Below are positions 1-7,223 of a DNA stretch of 14,487 nt, in pieces; within the stretch, counting starts at the first letter, position 1; each line of letters begins with the position of its first letter. The stretch comes from JABHCC01 sp964444375. Its GTDB lineage: Bacteria; Bacteroidota; Bacteroidia; Bacteroidales; UBA12481. The position numbers and the translations under genes were made by a program. The stretch covers positions 1 to 14,487 of the forward strand of contig CAYUGX010000097.1 of assembly GCA_964444375.1 (NCBI GenBank). The letters run 5' to 3'. Below the pieces are notes generated by a model. The model was not told where the DNA came from. It worked only from the letters and a program-made list of their open reading frames with translations, and searched no databases.

Positions 1-820
1 AGACCCTGATTATCCACTCTTCTGTCAACACGGTAAATCCTTCTTTCCCAGGTATAGAAAAACCAGCATAATCATCTTTTGGAACTCCGGTAAGGGTAGC
101 CGCTACGTTAGGATCAACGAAGGCCACGTGGTCTTGGCCAACCCGGCATTCTGCAAACACTGATCCCGATTCCAGCCCAATGAGGTTGTTGAATCTCACG
201 GTTCCCATTTCGCTTGCCAAGTTCCAGAAATCAGTATTGACTCCTTTCCAGGTTGATCTCGTCCAGGGATTCCAGATGCCCATGTGATGCAGGTGATCAG
301 GTGGTTGAACCCAGGTCAATACCTGACCAGAAGGAGAAAACAAGGGGTGAATGAATCCACTTCGTTCAAATTTCTGTGCGATCCCTTCAGGAGGAGCTAA
401 AATGGCATGCCGATAGTGCACCAATTCCTGATCATTTTTTTGAATCACGATGGTGGTATCATTCAGGTTGGTCTGCATATGGCCAGGTGATGACAAGCCA
501 GGTACCCCATCTCCATCAGCAGCTTCATATAAACTAAAAAGCCGATTATCGGCACTCAAGGAGGTAAATACAAATACCAATTCTGTCTGTTCACCCGATT
601 TGACCTGACAGGAGATCTTTTCATCGCTGCCCTTTCCTTCTTTCAGGTAGTAATGGGCATCAGGTTTGATCAGACCCGGATTCAAGGGTATAGCCAGCGG
701 AACATCTATTCCAGGTACATTGAGGTCTTCCACCTGAAGAGTGGCAATTTTTTTCTGGGCCCACAGCGGAGCCACTGCCAGTACGAATAGTAAAATCGAT
801 GAAAGGAATGGCTTATTCAT
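1..820 (-). CDS. Secreted DUF6807 (PmoA-like) family protein, 3' end cut off by window edge
   Basis: This is a 273-codon N-terminal part of a protein that starts with ATG at 820 and runs off the left edge; 273 codons fill 2-820. The first ~21 residues are a Sec-type signal peptide with a hydrophobic core and a likely cut after LWA, so the product should be exported. The middle carries the family signature: GFIHPLFSPSGQVLTW (about 155-170) followed by PPDHLHHMGIWNPW (about 173-186). These histidine-rich motifs are typical of DUF6807, which databases often label 'methane oxygenase PmoA' although it is unrelated to particulate methane monooxygenase. No activity is firmly known to me; members commonly sit in carbohydrate-utilisation loci. 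The gene starts 11 bases after the stop of the upstream SDR gene, so the two are probably one transcript. Family call is good; function is unknown. Confidence 0.8.
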   Translation of the reverse strand, partial: MNKPFLSSILLFVLAVAPLWAQKKIATLQVEDLNVPGIDVPLAIPLNPGLIKPDAHYYLKEGKGSDEKISCQVKSGEQTELVFVFTSLSADNRLFSLYEAADGDGVPGLSSPGHMQTNLNDTTIVIQKNDQELVHYRHAILAPPEGIAQKFERSGFIHPLFSPSGQVLTWVQPPDHLHHMGIWNPWTRSTWKGVNTDFWNLASEMGTVRFNNLIGLESGSVFAECRVGQDHVAFVDPNVAATLTGVPKDDYAGFSIPGKEGFTVLTEEWIIRV

Positions 821-831
821 AGTAGTATATT

Positions 832-1656
832 TTATACTCCAGAGAAGGCACTAAAGCCCCCATCAATGGGTAATACAACGCCAGTAACAAAACGGGAGGC
901 ATCACTCAATAAATAAAGAACTGCACCTATTAATTCATCAGCTTCACCAAATCTGCCCATTGGGGTTTTGCGTATTACATCCCTGCCACGGTCAGTAAAG
1001 GTTCCATCTTCATTGATCAGCAAGCGTCTATTTTGCTCGCCAATAAAGAAACCCGGAGCAATTGCATTTACACGAATGCCTTCGCCGAATTTCATCGCCA
1101 ACTCGGTGGCTAGCCATTGTGTAAAATTACTAATTCCGGCCTTAGACGCCGAGTAGCCCATCACTCGTGTAATCACAGGACCAGCAGCCATAGAAGAAAT
1201 GTTCAAAATGGTGCCGCTGCCCTGATCGGCCATAACTCGGCCAAAAACCATGCTGGGAAGTACAGATCCAATGAAATTCAGGTCCATGACTTTTCTCAAG
1301 TCATCAAGCTTCAAATCAAAGAAGGTTTGATCAGGACCGATGGTGGCTCCTGGCATATTTCCCCCAGCTCCATTTATCAAAGCATCGATTCGACCATATT
1401 TTTCCAAAACGATCGATTTGACCTTTAACAAACTGGCTTCATCAAGTACATTTGCTTCTAATCCTATAGCTTCACCTTTTTGCTGAATGAAACCGTGGGC
1501 TTGTTGTTCTGCACGTTCAGCATGCAGATCAAGCACCACAAGTTTACAGCCTGATTGAGCCAATCCATGGCCGATTGAAGTCGCTAAAACACCAGCTCCG
1601 CCTGTAATAACTACTACCTTGTCCTTTAGCTTGAAAATCTGATCAATATAACTCAT
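832..1656 (-). CDS. SDR-family oxidoreductase, D-mannonate oxidoreductase (UxuB-function) type
   Basis: This 274-residue short-chain dehydrogenase probably interconverts D-fructuronate and D-mannonate with NAD(H), a step of hexuronate breakdown. A Rossmann glycine motif lies at 18-29 (TGGAGVLATSIG). An aspartate ending beta-2 (LVVLD, residue 43) favours NAD over NADP. NGAGGN is at 95-100, and the catalytic residues are Ser154, Tyr168 and Lys172 (YSASK). The stretches NMPGATIGPDQTFFDL, APGFFIGEQNR, TPMGRFG and the C-terminal DGGFSAFSGV match what I remember of the D-mannonate oxidoreductase subgroup, not generic SDRs. An in-frame start eight codons upstream (1680) exists, but the family starts at MSYIDQIFKLKDK, and GGAAG lies 7-8 bases before this ATG. 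A 26-bp palindrome ends 5 bases upstream. No mannonate dehydratase (uxuA) is visible here; it may lie beyond the left edge. Confidence 0.8.
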   Translation of the reverse strand: MSYIDQIFKLKDKVVVITGGAGVLATSIGHGLAQSGCKLVVLDLHAERAEQQAHGFIQQKGEAIGLEANVLDEASLLKVKSIVLEKYGRIDALINGAGGNMPGATIGPDQTFFDLKLDDLRKVMDLNFIGSVLPSMVFGRVMADQGSGTILNISSMAAGPVITRVMGYSASKAGISNFTQWLATELAMKFGEGIRVNAIAPGFFIGEQNRRLLINEDGTFTDRGRDVIRKTPMGRFGEADELIGAVLYLLSDASRFVTGVVLPIDGGFSAFSGV

Positions 1657-1661
1657 AACAA

Positions 1662-1687
1662 TACTTCCGTGTGCGCACACGAAAGTA
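1662..1687. promoter_or_regulatory. 26-bp near-perfect palindrome, probable operator of the SDR/DUF6807 operon
   Basis: On the plus strand the core CGTGTGCGCACACG (1668-1681) is a perfect 14-bp palindrome. It is extended by TACTTC on the left and AAAGTA on the right, giving 26 bp with a single mismatched pair (1667/1682). It fills most of the 42-base gap between the TPR gene stop and the SDR start and ends 5 bases before that start. Size and symmetry suit a dimeric repressor of the LacI or GntR kind. A promoter-like TATAGTTTG (1716-1708 on the minus strand, one base longer than TAnnTTTG) lies just upstream, which would put the palindrome right after a transcription start. The site also covers the GGAAG ribosome-binding candidate, so an RNA hairpin that hides the start is an alternative. 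No regulator gene is visible nearby. Confidence 0.6.
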
Positions 1688-1698
1688 CCGGAAAAAAG

Positions 1699-3888
1699 CT
1701 ATTCTTCCAAACTATATCGGAGATGATCTAACAAAATTGGAATTTCAGCTGCATCAACACCCAGCTGAATTAGATAGGATTGATCCTCTTCAAATGATTC
1801 GACAAATTGCTCAAAAGTCAACTCACTACGTTGGATACTATCGAGGTAAAGATTGAGGGCCATTTTTCGGTTCCCGTCGCACCATTCAAGATGTCCCAGA
1901 TTCATTAAATCATAGGGATTTGGCTTTCTTTCCTGTAGTTTACTATAGTATTTCCTAGCTTGATCAAACTTACCCATCACCAATGAACACCAGGCAATGG
2001 GTCGCCAAACTTTATGGTTATCAGGTTGAAGATATTCAACCTTGAAGTACGATTTGAGTGCAGCCTCAAACTCTTTAGCATCGAGCAAACAGTGCCCAAT
2101 AGATACCACAGTATGCAAATCATCAGGATCGATTTGTTCTGCTTGCCTGTAGTAGTCAAGTGCTTGATCTGATTGCCCAATGAAGCGATAACATTGTCCT
2201 ATTTTTTTCAGGTTCCATTTGTTATCCGGCAGGAGAATATCAGCTTTAAGATAGAACTTCAGAGCGTCCTTGAAATTACCTAATTTTTGATAGCAGAAAC
2301 CAATTTTTTGCATGACTTCTGCAGCTCCACCATATTCAGAATGAATTAATTGATAGACTTCAGCTGCTTCTTCATAGTATTGCTTGCCAAAGTAGAAGGC
2401 GGCAATGGTATAGAGGATTTTTTCGTCGTGAATGAATAGATCCTTAAAAAAGCTCTTGTTGTGGAAGTCAAGTCTCCAAGTAAAAATATCTTCAAAGGCC
2501 TTATGTTCAGGATGTAATTTGTAAAAACGATACAGATCTTGTGCATACTGGCGAATCACTTTGCCGGCCTTTTTGTGATCATTCAATAATTCCTCGTCTT
2601 TCAATATTTCGCTAATTTGCTCAGATTCAGCTTTGAGGCCATCAGACAGGAATTGCTTCATATCATCGGGCATCGATTGTATACCATAGCAAAACGAATA
2701 CTTATCTGAGTTACACATAAAAGCGCTATCCGCAATAGCCTCCATGAATTTCACAAACCAGGATTCAGTATTGTCTTCGCTCAATTTCCTAATCTCAGGA
2801 TGATCTGCAGTGAAGGGGAAAAACCAGTTTGGCAGGTGTCTGAAAAACGGAAAATGCTTAAGCATGCTAAAGGAGCTCATAAATACATCAGATCCCTCCA
2901 TCTGCAGTTCAGTCAATTCTTCCATTTTTCCTTTCAATTCGGGACTGTCATCAAGGATTTCTTCCCATTCGGGGTTTTGGTCTTCACCAAGGCTTTCCTT
3001 GAGCAGTCGGTCGAGATCGAGTTTCTTTTTTAACTGGGGAGTGAACTTCATCATCTCAGGCAGAATTTCCTCTTGCATCCGCTTAGTGAGCTTTTCGGTG
3101 TCTTTGCTCCGAATCAGTTGAATGATGACCTCCTCCACGCCCTTTTTAAATCCGGGATCCTCATCTTTCAGCAATAATCGATTTCGAATGCCAGGGTATA
3201 CTTTGAGGCGTTGATCATATTTATAAAAAGCGATCAGCAGCCCAATTAAGGCCCTTTGCTGAAGCTCGTTGTTATCTGATTCATAAAAATCAAATAGTCT
3301 CTCGAACTTGCCTTTATCAAAGAAGCGCCATAAACTCAAATTAATCGCAGAAACCAAGACCATTTGCTCGTGCTCATTCAAGTGCGACGAGACAAGGATC
3401 TCTTTTACAAACTCGTGTTCTTGCACCCTGTACTTATCCGTAAGCCACAGGTAATTGAATAATTGAGACAGCTTCTGCTGGTAGAGATCCGGATTTGTTG
3501 ATCGCAATTCATGCAATTGCGCTACAAGTCTGGAAGCTTCTCCCCCACTAATTTGCATCCACTGGTCTTTGAAAATTCGTTTTTGCACATGAATGTGCTC
3601 AACTGAATCGCGGGTTAGCAGAAATTCTGCACATTGGTCAGCGAGCTCATAGACACTGGTTAATAATTTGCTGTATACATTTTGACGCTCTGGATCCTCA
3701 ATTCCGTCGATGGTGTATTTCAACATATATTTGTACGTGACATCCAACTCCTCTTTTTCGCGAATCCATTCACCACGACCAGCTTCATGAACAAAAGGAT
3801 GTATCTTGTCGAGGGCCTCTTTAAGTCGATTTACTGACAAAAGGTCAGTAATTTTCTGATATGTACTGCGTATTTCCCGATCAATCAT
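1699..3888 (-). CDS. Large TPR-repeat protein of unknown function
   Basis: This 729-residue protein has no signal peptide and no membrane segment, so it is probably cytoplasmic. The C-terminal third holds at least five consecutive 34-residue tetratricopeptide units at about 523-556, 557-590, 591-624, 625-658 and 659-692. Each has the expected pattern (for example IGxCYxxLGxFxDALxFYxKA ending in PDN or PDD). Residues 1 to about 490 are rich in helix-forming, charged residues and match no domain I recognise. The TPR array suggests a protein-protein scaffold. ATG at 3888 is chosen because the only longer option is a TTG ten codons upstream that adds unconserved-looking residues. It lies 46 bases after the GH92 stop on the same strand, so co-transcription is possible, but nothing links it to sugar metabolism. 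Function is not assigned. Confidence 0.8.
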   Translation of the reverse strand: MIDREIRSTYQKITDLLSVNRLKEALDKIHPFVHEAGRGEWIREKEELDVTYKYMLKYTIDGIEDPERQNVYSKLLTSVYELADQCAEFLLTRDSVEHIHVQKRIFKDQWMQISGGEASRLVAQLHELRSTNPDLYQQKLSQLFNYLWLTDKYRVQEHEFVKEILVSSHLNEHEQMVLVSAINLSLWRFFDKGKFERLFDFYESDNNELQQRALIGLLIAFYKYDQRLKVYPGIRNRLLLKDEDPGFKKGVEEVIIQLIRSKDTEKLTKRMQEEILPEMMKFTPQLKKKLDLDRLLKESLGEDQNPEWEEILDDSPELKGKMEELTELQMEGSDVFMSSFSMLKHFPFFRHLPNWFFPFTADHPEIRKLSEDNTESWFVKFMEAIADSAFMCNSDKYSFCYGIQSMPDDMKQFLSDGLKAESEQISEILKDEELLNDHKKAGKVIRQYAQDLYRFYKLHPEHKAFEDIFTWRLDFHNKSFFKDLFIHDEKILYTIAAFYFGKQYYEEAAEVYQLIHSEYGGAAEVMQKIGFCYQKLGNFKDALKFYLKADILLPDNKWNLKKIGQCYRFIGQSDQALDYYRQAEQIDPDDLHTVVSIGHCLLDAKEFEAALKSYFKVEYLQPDNHKVWRPIAWCSLVMGKFDQARKYYSKLQERKPNPYDLMNLGHLEWCDGNRKMALNLYLDSIQRSELTFEQFVESFEEDQSYLIQLGVDAAEIPILLDHLRYSLEE

Positions 3889-3934
3889 AGTACATAGGGT
3901 ACTGCAAAAACCGGGCAAATCTTTCTGTGGGATC

Positions 3935-6154
3935 TTAGTGATTCATGATGAATTTCAACTCGCCACCAGCCAGAATCTCTTCATGTGTGATAAATGAACG
4001 ATCAAGCTTAACACCATTTAGTAGCACTTCATCTACCAGGTAGTTGTCTGATGTTAAATGCTCAGCCAGGATGATGAATTTCCTATCCCCTTCAAGTGGC
4101 AGAATCACTTTGTCAAAGGCAGGGGTACCCAGTTGGTACTTACCATCTGCTGGATTAAAGGGATAAAAGCCAAGGGCGCTGAACACATACCAGGCTGACA
4201 TCTGCCCACAATCTTCGTTGCCACATAAACCATCAGGAAGGTCAGTATACAGCTCATTACGGATCTGATGAATGAGTTTTTGGGTTTTATCGGGTTGGCC
4301 AACAAAATTGAAGAAATAGGCCGTATGGTGACTGGGTTCATTACCATGAGCATACTGACCGATCAATCCTGAAATATCTGATGAAGCATGCTCTCCCTGA
4401 ACGCTTTCGGTATGTGAAAACAAGGAGTCAAGTTTGGCTGCAAATCCTGATTTGCCACCTAACAGATCAATCAGGCCGTCAGGATCATGAGGGACGAACC
4501 AAGTGTATTGCCAGGCATTGCCTTCGGTATATTCATCATCACGGTGATTACTATACAAGGGATTGAAACCAGCCTTCCAGGTACCGTCAGCCAATTTACC
4601 CTGCATAAAACCGGTTTCAGGATTAAAAACAGCCCGGTAACTTTGTGCTCTATTCATGAAAGTCTCATATTCATCTAGTTTACCGAGTTTCTTGGCCAAT
4701 TGTGCTATGCACCAGTCATCGTATGCGTATTCAAGTGTAATTGAAACCGATTCATTAACCATGTCAGCTGGGCAAAATCCATATTCGCGGTATTCTTTTG
4801 CCCCCCTGATGTCTTGCATAGCACTGGCTTTTACTGCCTCAAACGCTTTTTCATAATCAAACTCAATGCCTTTCAAAGCCGCATCCACGATCACAGGTAT
4901 GGCATGGTAGCCAATCATACAATTCGTCTCGCAACCCTCGAGAGTCCAGACAGGTAATAGACCGCTTTCATCATAGTGAACCAGCATGGCCTTAATCAAT
5001 TCAGGTACCCGTTTGGGCTGTAACAAGGTAAATAAGGGATGATTGGCTCTGAAGGTATCCCACAAGGAGAAAACAGTGTAGTTATCCCAACCATCTGTTT
5101 GGTGGATCTGGCGATCAATACCCCGGTATTTACCATCAACATCTGAAAAGAGATTAGGTGCTATAAAGCAATGATATAATGCCGTATAGAAGGTCCTTTT
5201 TAATGACAGGTCTTCGGTTTCAACTGTGATACTTGACAATTCTGAATTCCATTGATCTGCCGCAGCTGCTGCATATTCATTAAAGTTCCAGTGTCCCGCT
5301 TCAGCCATCAGGTTGTTCACTGCTCCAGTTTCATTGGTAGGTGAAACAGCAACTTTGACCATCAGATCTTGAATGGACTCATCGAAACTCAACAGGGCTT
5401 CGGTGTATTTTCCTGTAACCATCATATGATCTTCATGTTCGAGTCCTGCCCTGAATAATCGGACCCCTTCTATAGGTGCTGAAAACGAGGCAGCAAAATA
5501 CACATGTTGGTTATTTGACCAGCCTTTAGATTTGCGGTAGCCTTTTATGAGGGTGTCATTAATTACGGCAATTTTGGTTTCTGATGGCGCATCCCAGTTA
5601 ATAGCAAATCCAAGATCGATCAGGACTAACGCTTGTTGTTCTTCTTCAAAGGTGTAATGATGGATTCCCACTCTTGGGGTAGCAGTCAGTTCCACTGTGA
5701 TTGGCTTGTCGCGCGTCTCCCAATCACGGGTTATCACAGAATAGTATCCGGGGTTGGCCTGCTCTTCGTCGTGGCTAAACCAACTTTTAAAATGGTGTGC
5801 AAAGCTTTTTGCCGGGATAAACTCCCCGGGTGCAGGGCTTTCTCTGACGGGGTGCATCAGAATATCTGCCAGGTCACCAATACCTGTACCGCTCAGGTGC
5901 TTGTGAGAAAATCCCACGATGGTCGAATCAATCCAGTTATATCCAGAACACCAATCCCATCCGCTTCTTCCGTTATCGGGGCTCAGTTGAACCATACCAA
6001 AAGGTGTGGTTGCTCCAGGAAAGGTATGGCCATGATCAGCCGTACCGATAAAAGGATCAACAAACTGGTTATAATCTTTGGAGTCCCTCGCATTACAGGA
6101 CAATAGCAGGAGGGATGAGCAACATATGGACATCCAGATAATAAAGCGATTCAT
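3935..6154 (-). CDS. GH92 family alpha-mannosidase, lipoprotein
   Basis: This 739-residue enzyme probably removes alpha-linked mannose from glycans (family GH92, calcium-dependent, inverting, chiefly alpha-1,2/1,3/1,4/1,6-mannosidases of Bacteroidota). The N-terminus is a lipoprotein signal with lipobox LLLSC and Cys20, so it should be membrane-anchored, in the periplasm or on the surface. The N-terminal domain opens with FVDPFIGT (31-38), HTFPGATTPFGMVQLSPD (43-60) and GFSHKHLSGTG (81-91). The catalytic domain has WDTFR (365-369), YTEGNAWQYTWFVPHD (542-557), GNEPSHHTAYFFN (604-616) and GNEDCGQMSAWYVFSALGFYP (645-665). From family knowledge the acid and base come from the EGNAW and GNxD segments. 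Length is normal for the family and nothing looks broken. It starts 11 bases after the ROK kinase stop and is clearly in the same transcript. Linkage specificity cannot be read from sequence alone. Confidence 0.92.
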   Translation of the reverse strand: MNRFIIWMSICCSSLLLLSCNARDSKDYNQFVDPFIGTADHGHTFPGATTPFGMVQLSPDNGRSGWDWCSGYNWIDSTIVGFSHKHLSGTGIGDLADILMHPVRESPAPGEFIPAKSFAHHFKSWFSHDEEQANPGYYSVITRDWETRDKPITVELTATPRVGIHHYTFEEEQQALVLIDLGFAINWDAPSETKIAVINDTLIKGYRKSKGWSNNQHVYFAASFSAPIEGVRLFRAGLEHEDHMMVTGKYTEALLSFDESIQDLMVKVAVSPTNETGAVNNLMAEAGHWNFNEYAAAAADQWNSELSSITVETEDLSLKRTFYTALYHCFIAPNLFSDVDGKYRGIDRQIHQTDGWDNYTVFSLWDTFRANHPLFTLLQPKRVPELIKAMLVHYDESGLLPVWTLEGCETNCMIGYHAIPVIVDAALKGIEFDYEKAFEAVKASAMQDIRGAKEYREYGFCPADMVNESVSITLEYAYDDWCIAQLAKKLGKLDEYETFMNRAQSYRAVFNPETGFMQGKLADGTWKAGFNPLYSNHRDDEYTEGNAWQYTWFVPHDPDGLIDLLGGKSGFAAKLDSLFSHTESVQGEHASSDISGLIGQYAHGNEPSHHTAYFFNFVGQPDKTQKLIHQIRNELYTDLPDGLCGNEDCGQMSAWYVFSALGFYPFNPADGKYQLGTPAFDKVILPLEGDRKFIILAEHLTSDNYLVDEVLLNGVKLDRSFITHEEILAGGELKFIMNH

Positions 6155-6165
6155 ATCGAATAAAA

Positions 6166-7134
6166 TTACTTCTTTTCAAATTGATCCCAGGCTAATGCAC
6201 TGGATCCCAATACAGCAGCATTCCGGGAATTGAGTTGTGAAGGTAGTAATTTAACTTTATCCTTGTAAATACTGAGCAGATTCTCCTCGAAGTGTCTCTT
6301 CGCTGGCTCAAAAATCAATCCTTTTGAAAGGGCCAAACCCCCGAACAAGAATATGGCCTCAGGATTGGTGTGAGCTACCATATCAGCCAATTTGAATCCC
6401 AGCATTTCTCCAGTGTGCTCAAACGCCAAAAGAGCCAGCTCATCACCGGCCAATGCAGCTTCACTGATATGCATAGAAGTCATGTCATTCGGACTGTAAC
6501 TTCTCAGCGTAGATGGCTTAATGGAGTCAGCCAGTATCTTTTGTAAGGTCCTTGTTATCCCGGTGGCAGAAACATAGGTTTCTAGGCAACCCAGTCTTCC
6601 ACAACCACATTCACGATTTGTACGACCCGGACGCACAATGGTATGCCCAACCTCACCCGCAAATCCATCTTCACCATACAATAACTCCCCATTCACTACA
6701 AAACCACTGCCCAAACCGGTTCCCAATGTAATGACAACAAAATTTTTCATACCCTGAGCTCCGCCATAAACCATCTCTCCTATGGCTGCTGCATTTGCAT
6801 CGTTAGTTACCAGTACAGGTAATTTGGTATGCACTTTGATCAATTCAGCAAGCGGGACAATTCCTTTCCATGGAAGATCTGCTGACTGTTCAATTGTACC
6901 TTTATTGATGTTTCCCATTGGAGCGCCAATACCAATACCTACGACATCGCATTTGTCAGGCAATCGACGGCAAGCCAGTCGCACTTTTTCGTTTAAGGCA
7001 CCCAGGTAAACTTCGACTTCCTTAAAAGATTTAGTTGAAATACGATCTTCAACCAGAATTTTTCCATCCCGGTCAACTAATGCAAAATCGGTGTTTGTAC
7101 CTCCGATGTCAATTCCCAGGGCAGCCCGAATCAT
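6166..7134 (-). CDS. ROK-family sugar kinase
   Basis: This 322-residue ROK kinase should phosphorylate a hexose or amino sugar in the cytoplasm with ATP. The phosphate-binding DIGGTNT is at 9-15, the catalytic TNDANAAA with Asp112 at 110-117, and the adenosine-site glycine run LGTGLGSG at 137-144. The ROK signature follows: GEVGHT with His164 and CGCGRLGC with Cys176, Cys178 and Cys183, the usual zinc ligands, then GCLE. Length is typical. ATG at 7134 (MIRAALGIDIGG) is chosen. A longer TTG start at 7158 lies against the T-run of an intrinsic terminator and adds residues unlike the family. It shares a transcript with the GH92 gene (11-base gap) and lies directly behind the terminator that ends the SIS gene. 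Substrate (glucose, GlcNAc, glucosamine or mannose) cannot be fixed; the neighbours favour an amino sugar or mannose. Confidence 0.9.
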   Translation of the reverse strand: MIRAALGIDIGGTNTDFALVDRDGKILVEDRISTKSFKEVEVYLGALNEKVRLACRRLPDKCDVVGIGIGAPMGNINKGTIEQSADLPWKGIVPLAELIKVHTKLPVLVTNDANAAAIGEMVYGGAQGMKNFVVITLGTGLGSGFVVNGELLYGEDGFAGEVGHTIVRPGRTNRECGCGRLGCLETYVSATGITRTLQKILADSIKPSTLRSYSPNDMTSMHISEAALAGDELALLAFEHTGEMLGFKLADMVAHTNPEAIFLFGGLALSKGLIFEPAKRHFEENLLSIYKDKVKLLPSQLNSRNAAVLGSSALAWDQFEKK

Positions 7135-7156
7135 AGGTTTATCAGTATAGTGGTTC

Positions 7157-7190
7157 AAAAAACGGAGAACGAACTCTGTTCATTCTCCGT
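7157..7190 (-). terminator. Intrinsic terminator between the SIS gene and the ROK kinase gene
   Basis: In the minus direction the stem CGGAGAA-T-GAAC (7189-7178) pairs with GTTC-G-TTCTCCG (7174-7163) around a 3-base loop: 11 base pairs with one mismatch at 7170/7182. An uninterrupted run of six T (7162-7157) follows directly. This is the textbook rho-independent layout. It lies 34 bases after the SIS stop codon and its T-run ends 22 bases before the ROK start codon. I see no Bacteroidota-type promoter between it and the ROK gene, so ROK and GH92 expression may depend on read-through, or on a promoter I cannot recognise. Confidence 0.82.
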
Positions 7191-7223
7191 GCAATATAAC
7201 AAGATTTTTTTCGAGTCGAAAAT

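Noticed and set aside
968..1428. Plus-strand open frames opposite the SDR gene
   Set aside because: They lie antisense to a well-supported SDR gene, have no recognisable motifs and are frame shadows.
3889..3903. Inverted repeat AGTAC-N5-GTACT just before the TPR gene start
   Set aside because: Only 5-bp arms; expected by chance at this length, with no further supporting promoter sequence.
5633..6106. 157-codon plus-strand open frame within the GH92 gene
   Set aside because: The minus strand here encodes the conserved GH92 N-terminal domain; the plus frame has no family features and an erratic composition.
7135..7158. TTG start for the ROK kinase giving eight extra residues
   Set aside because: It abuts the terminator T-run and precedes the family-typical MIRAALGIDIGG start.
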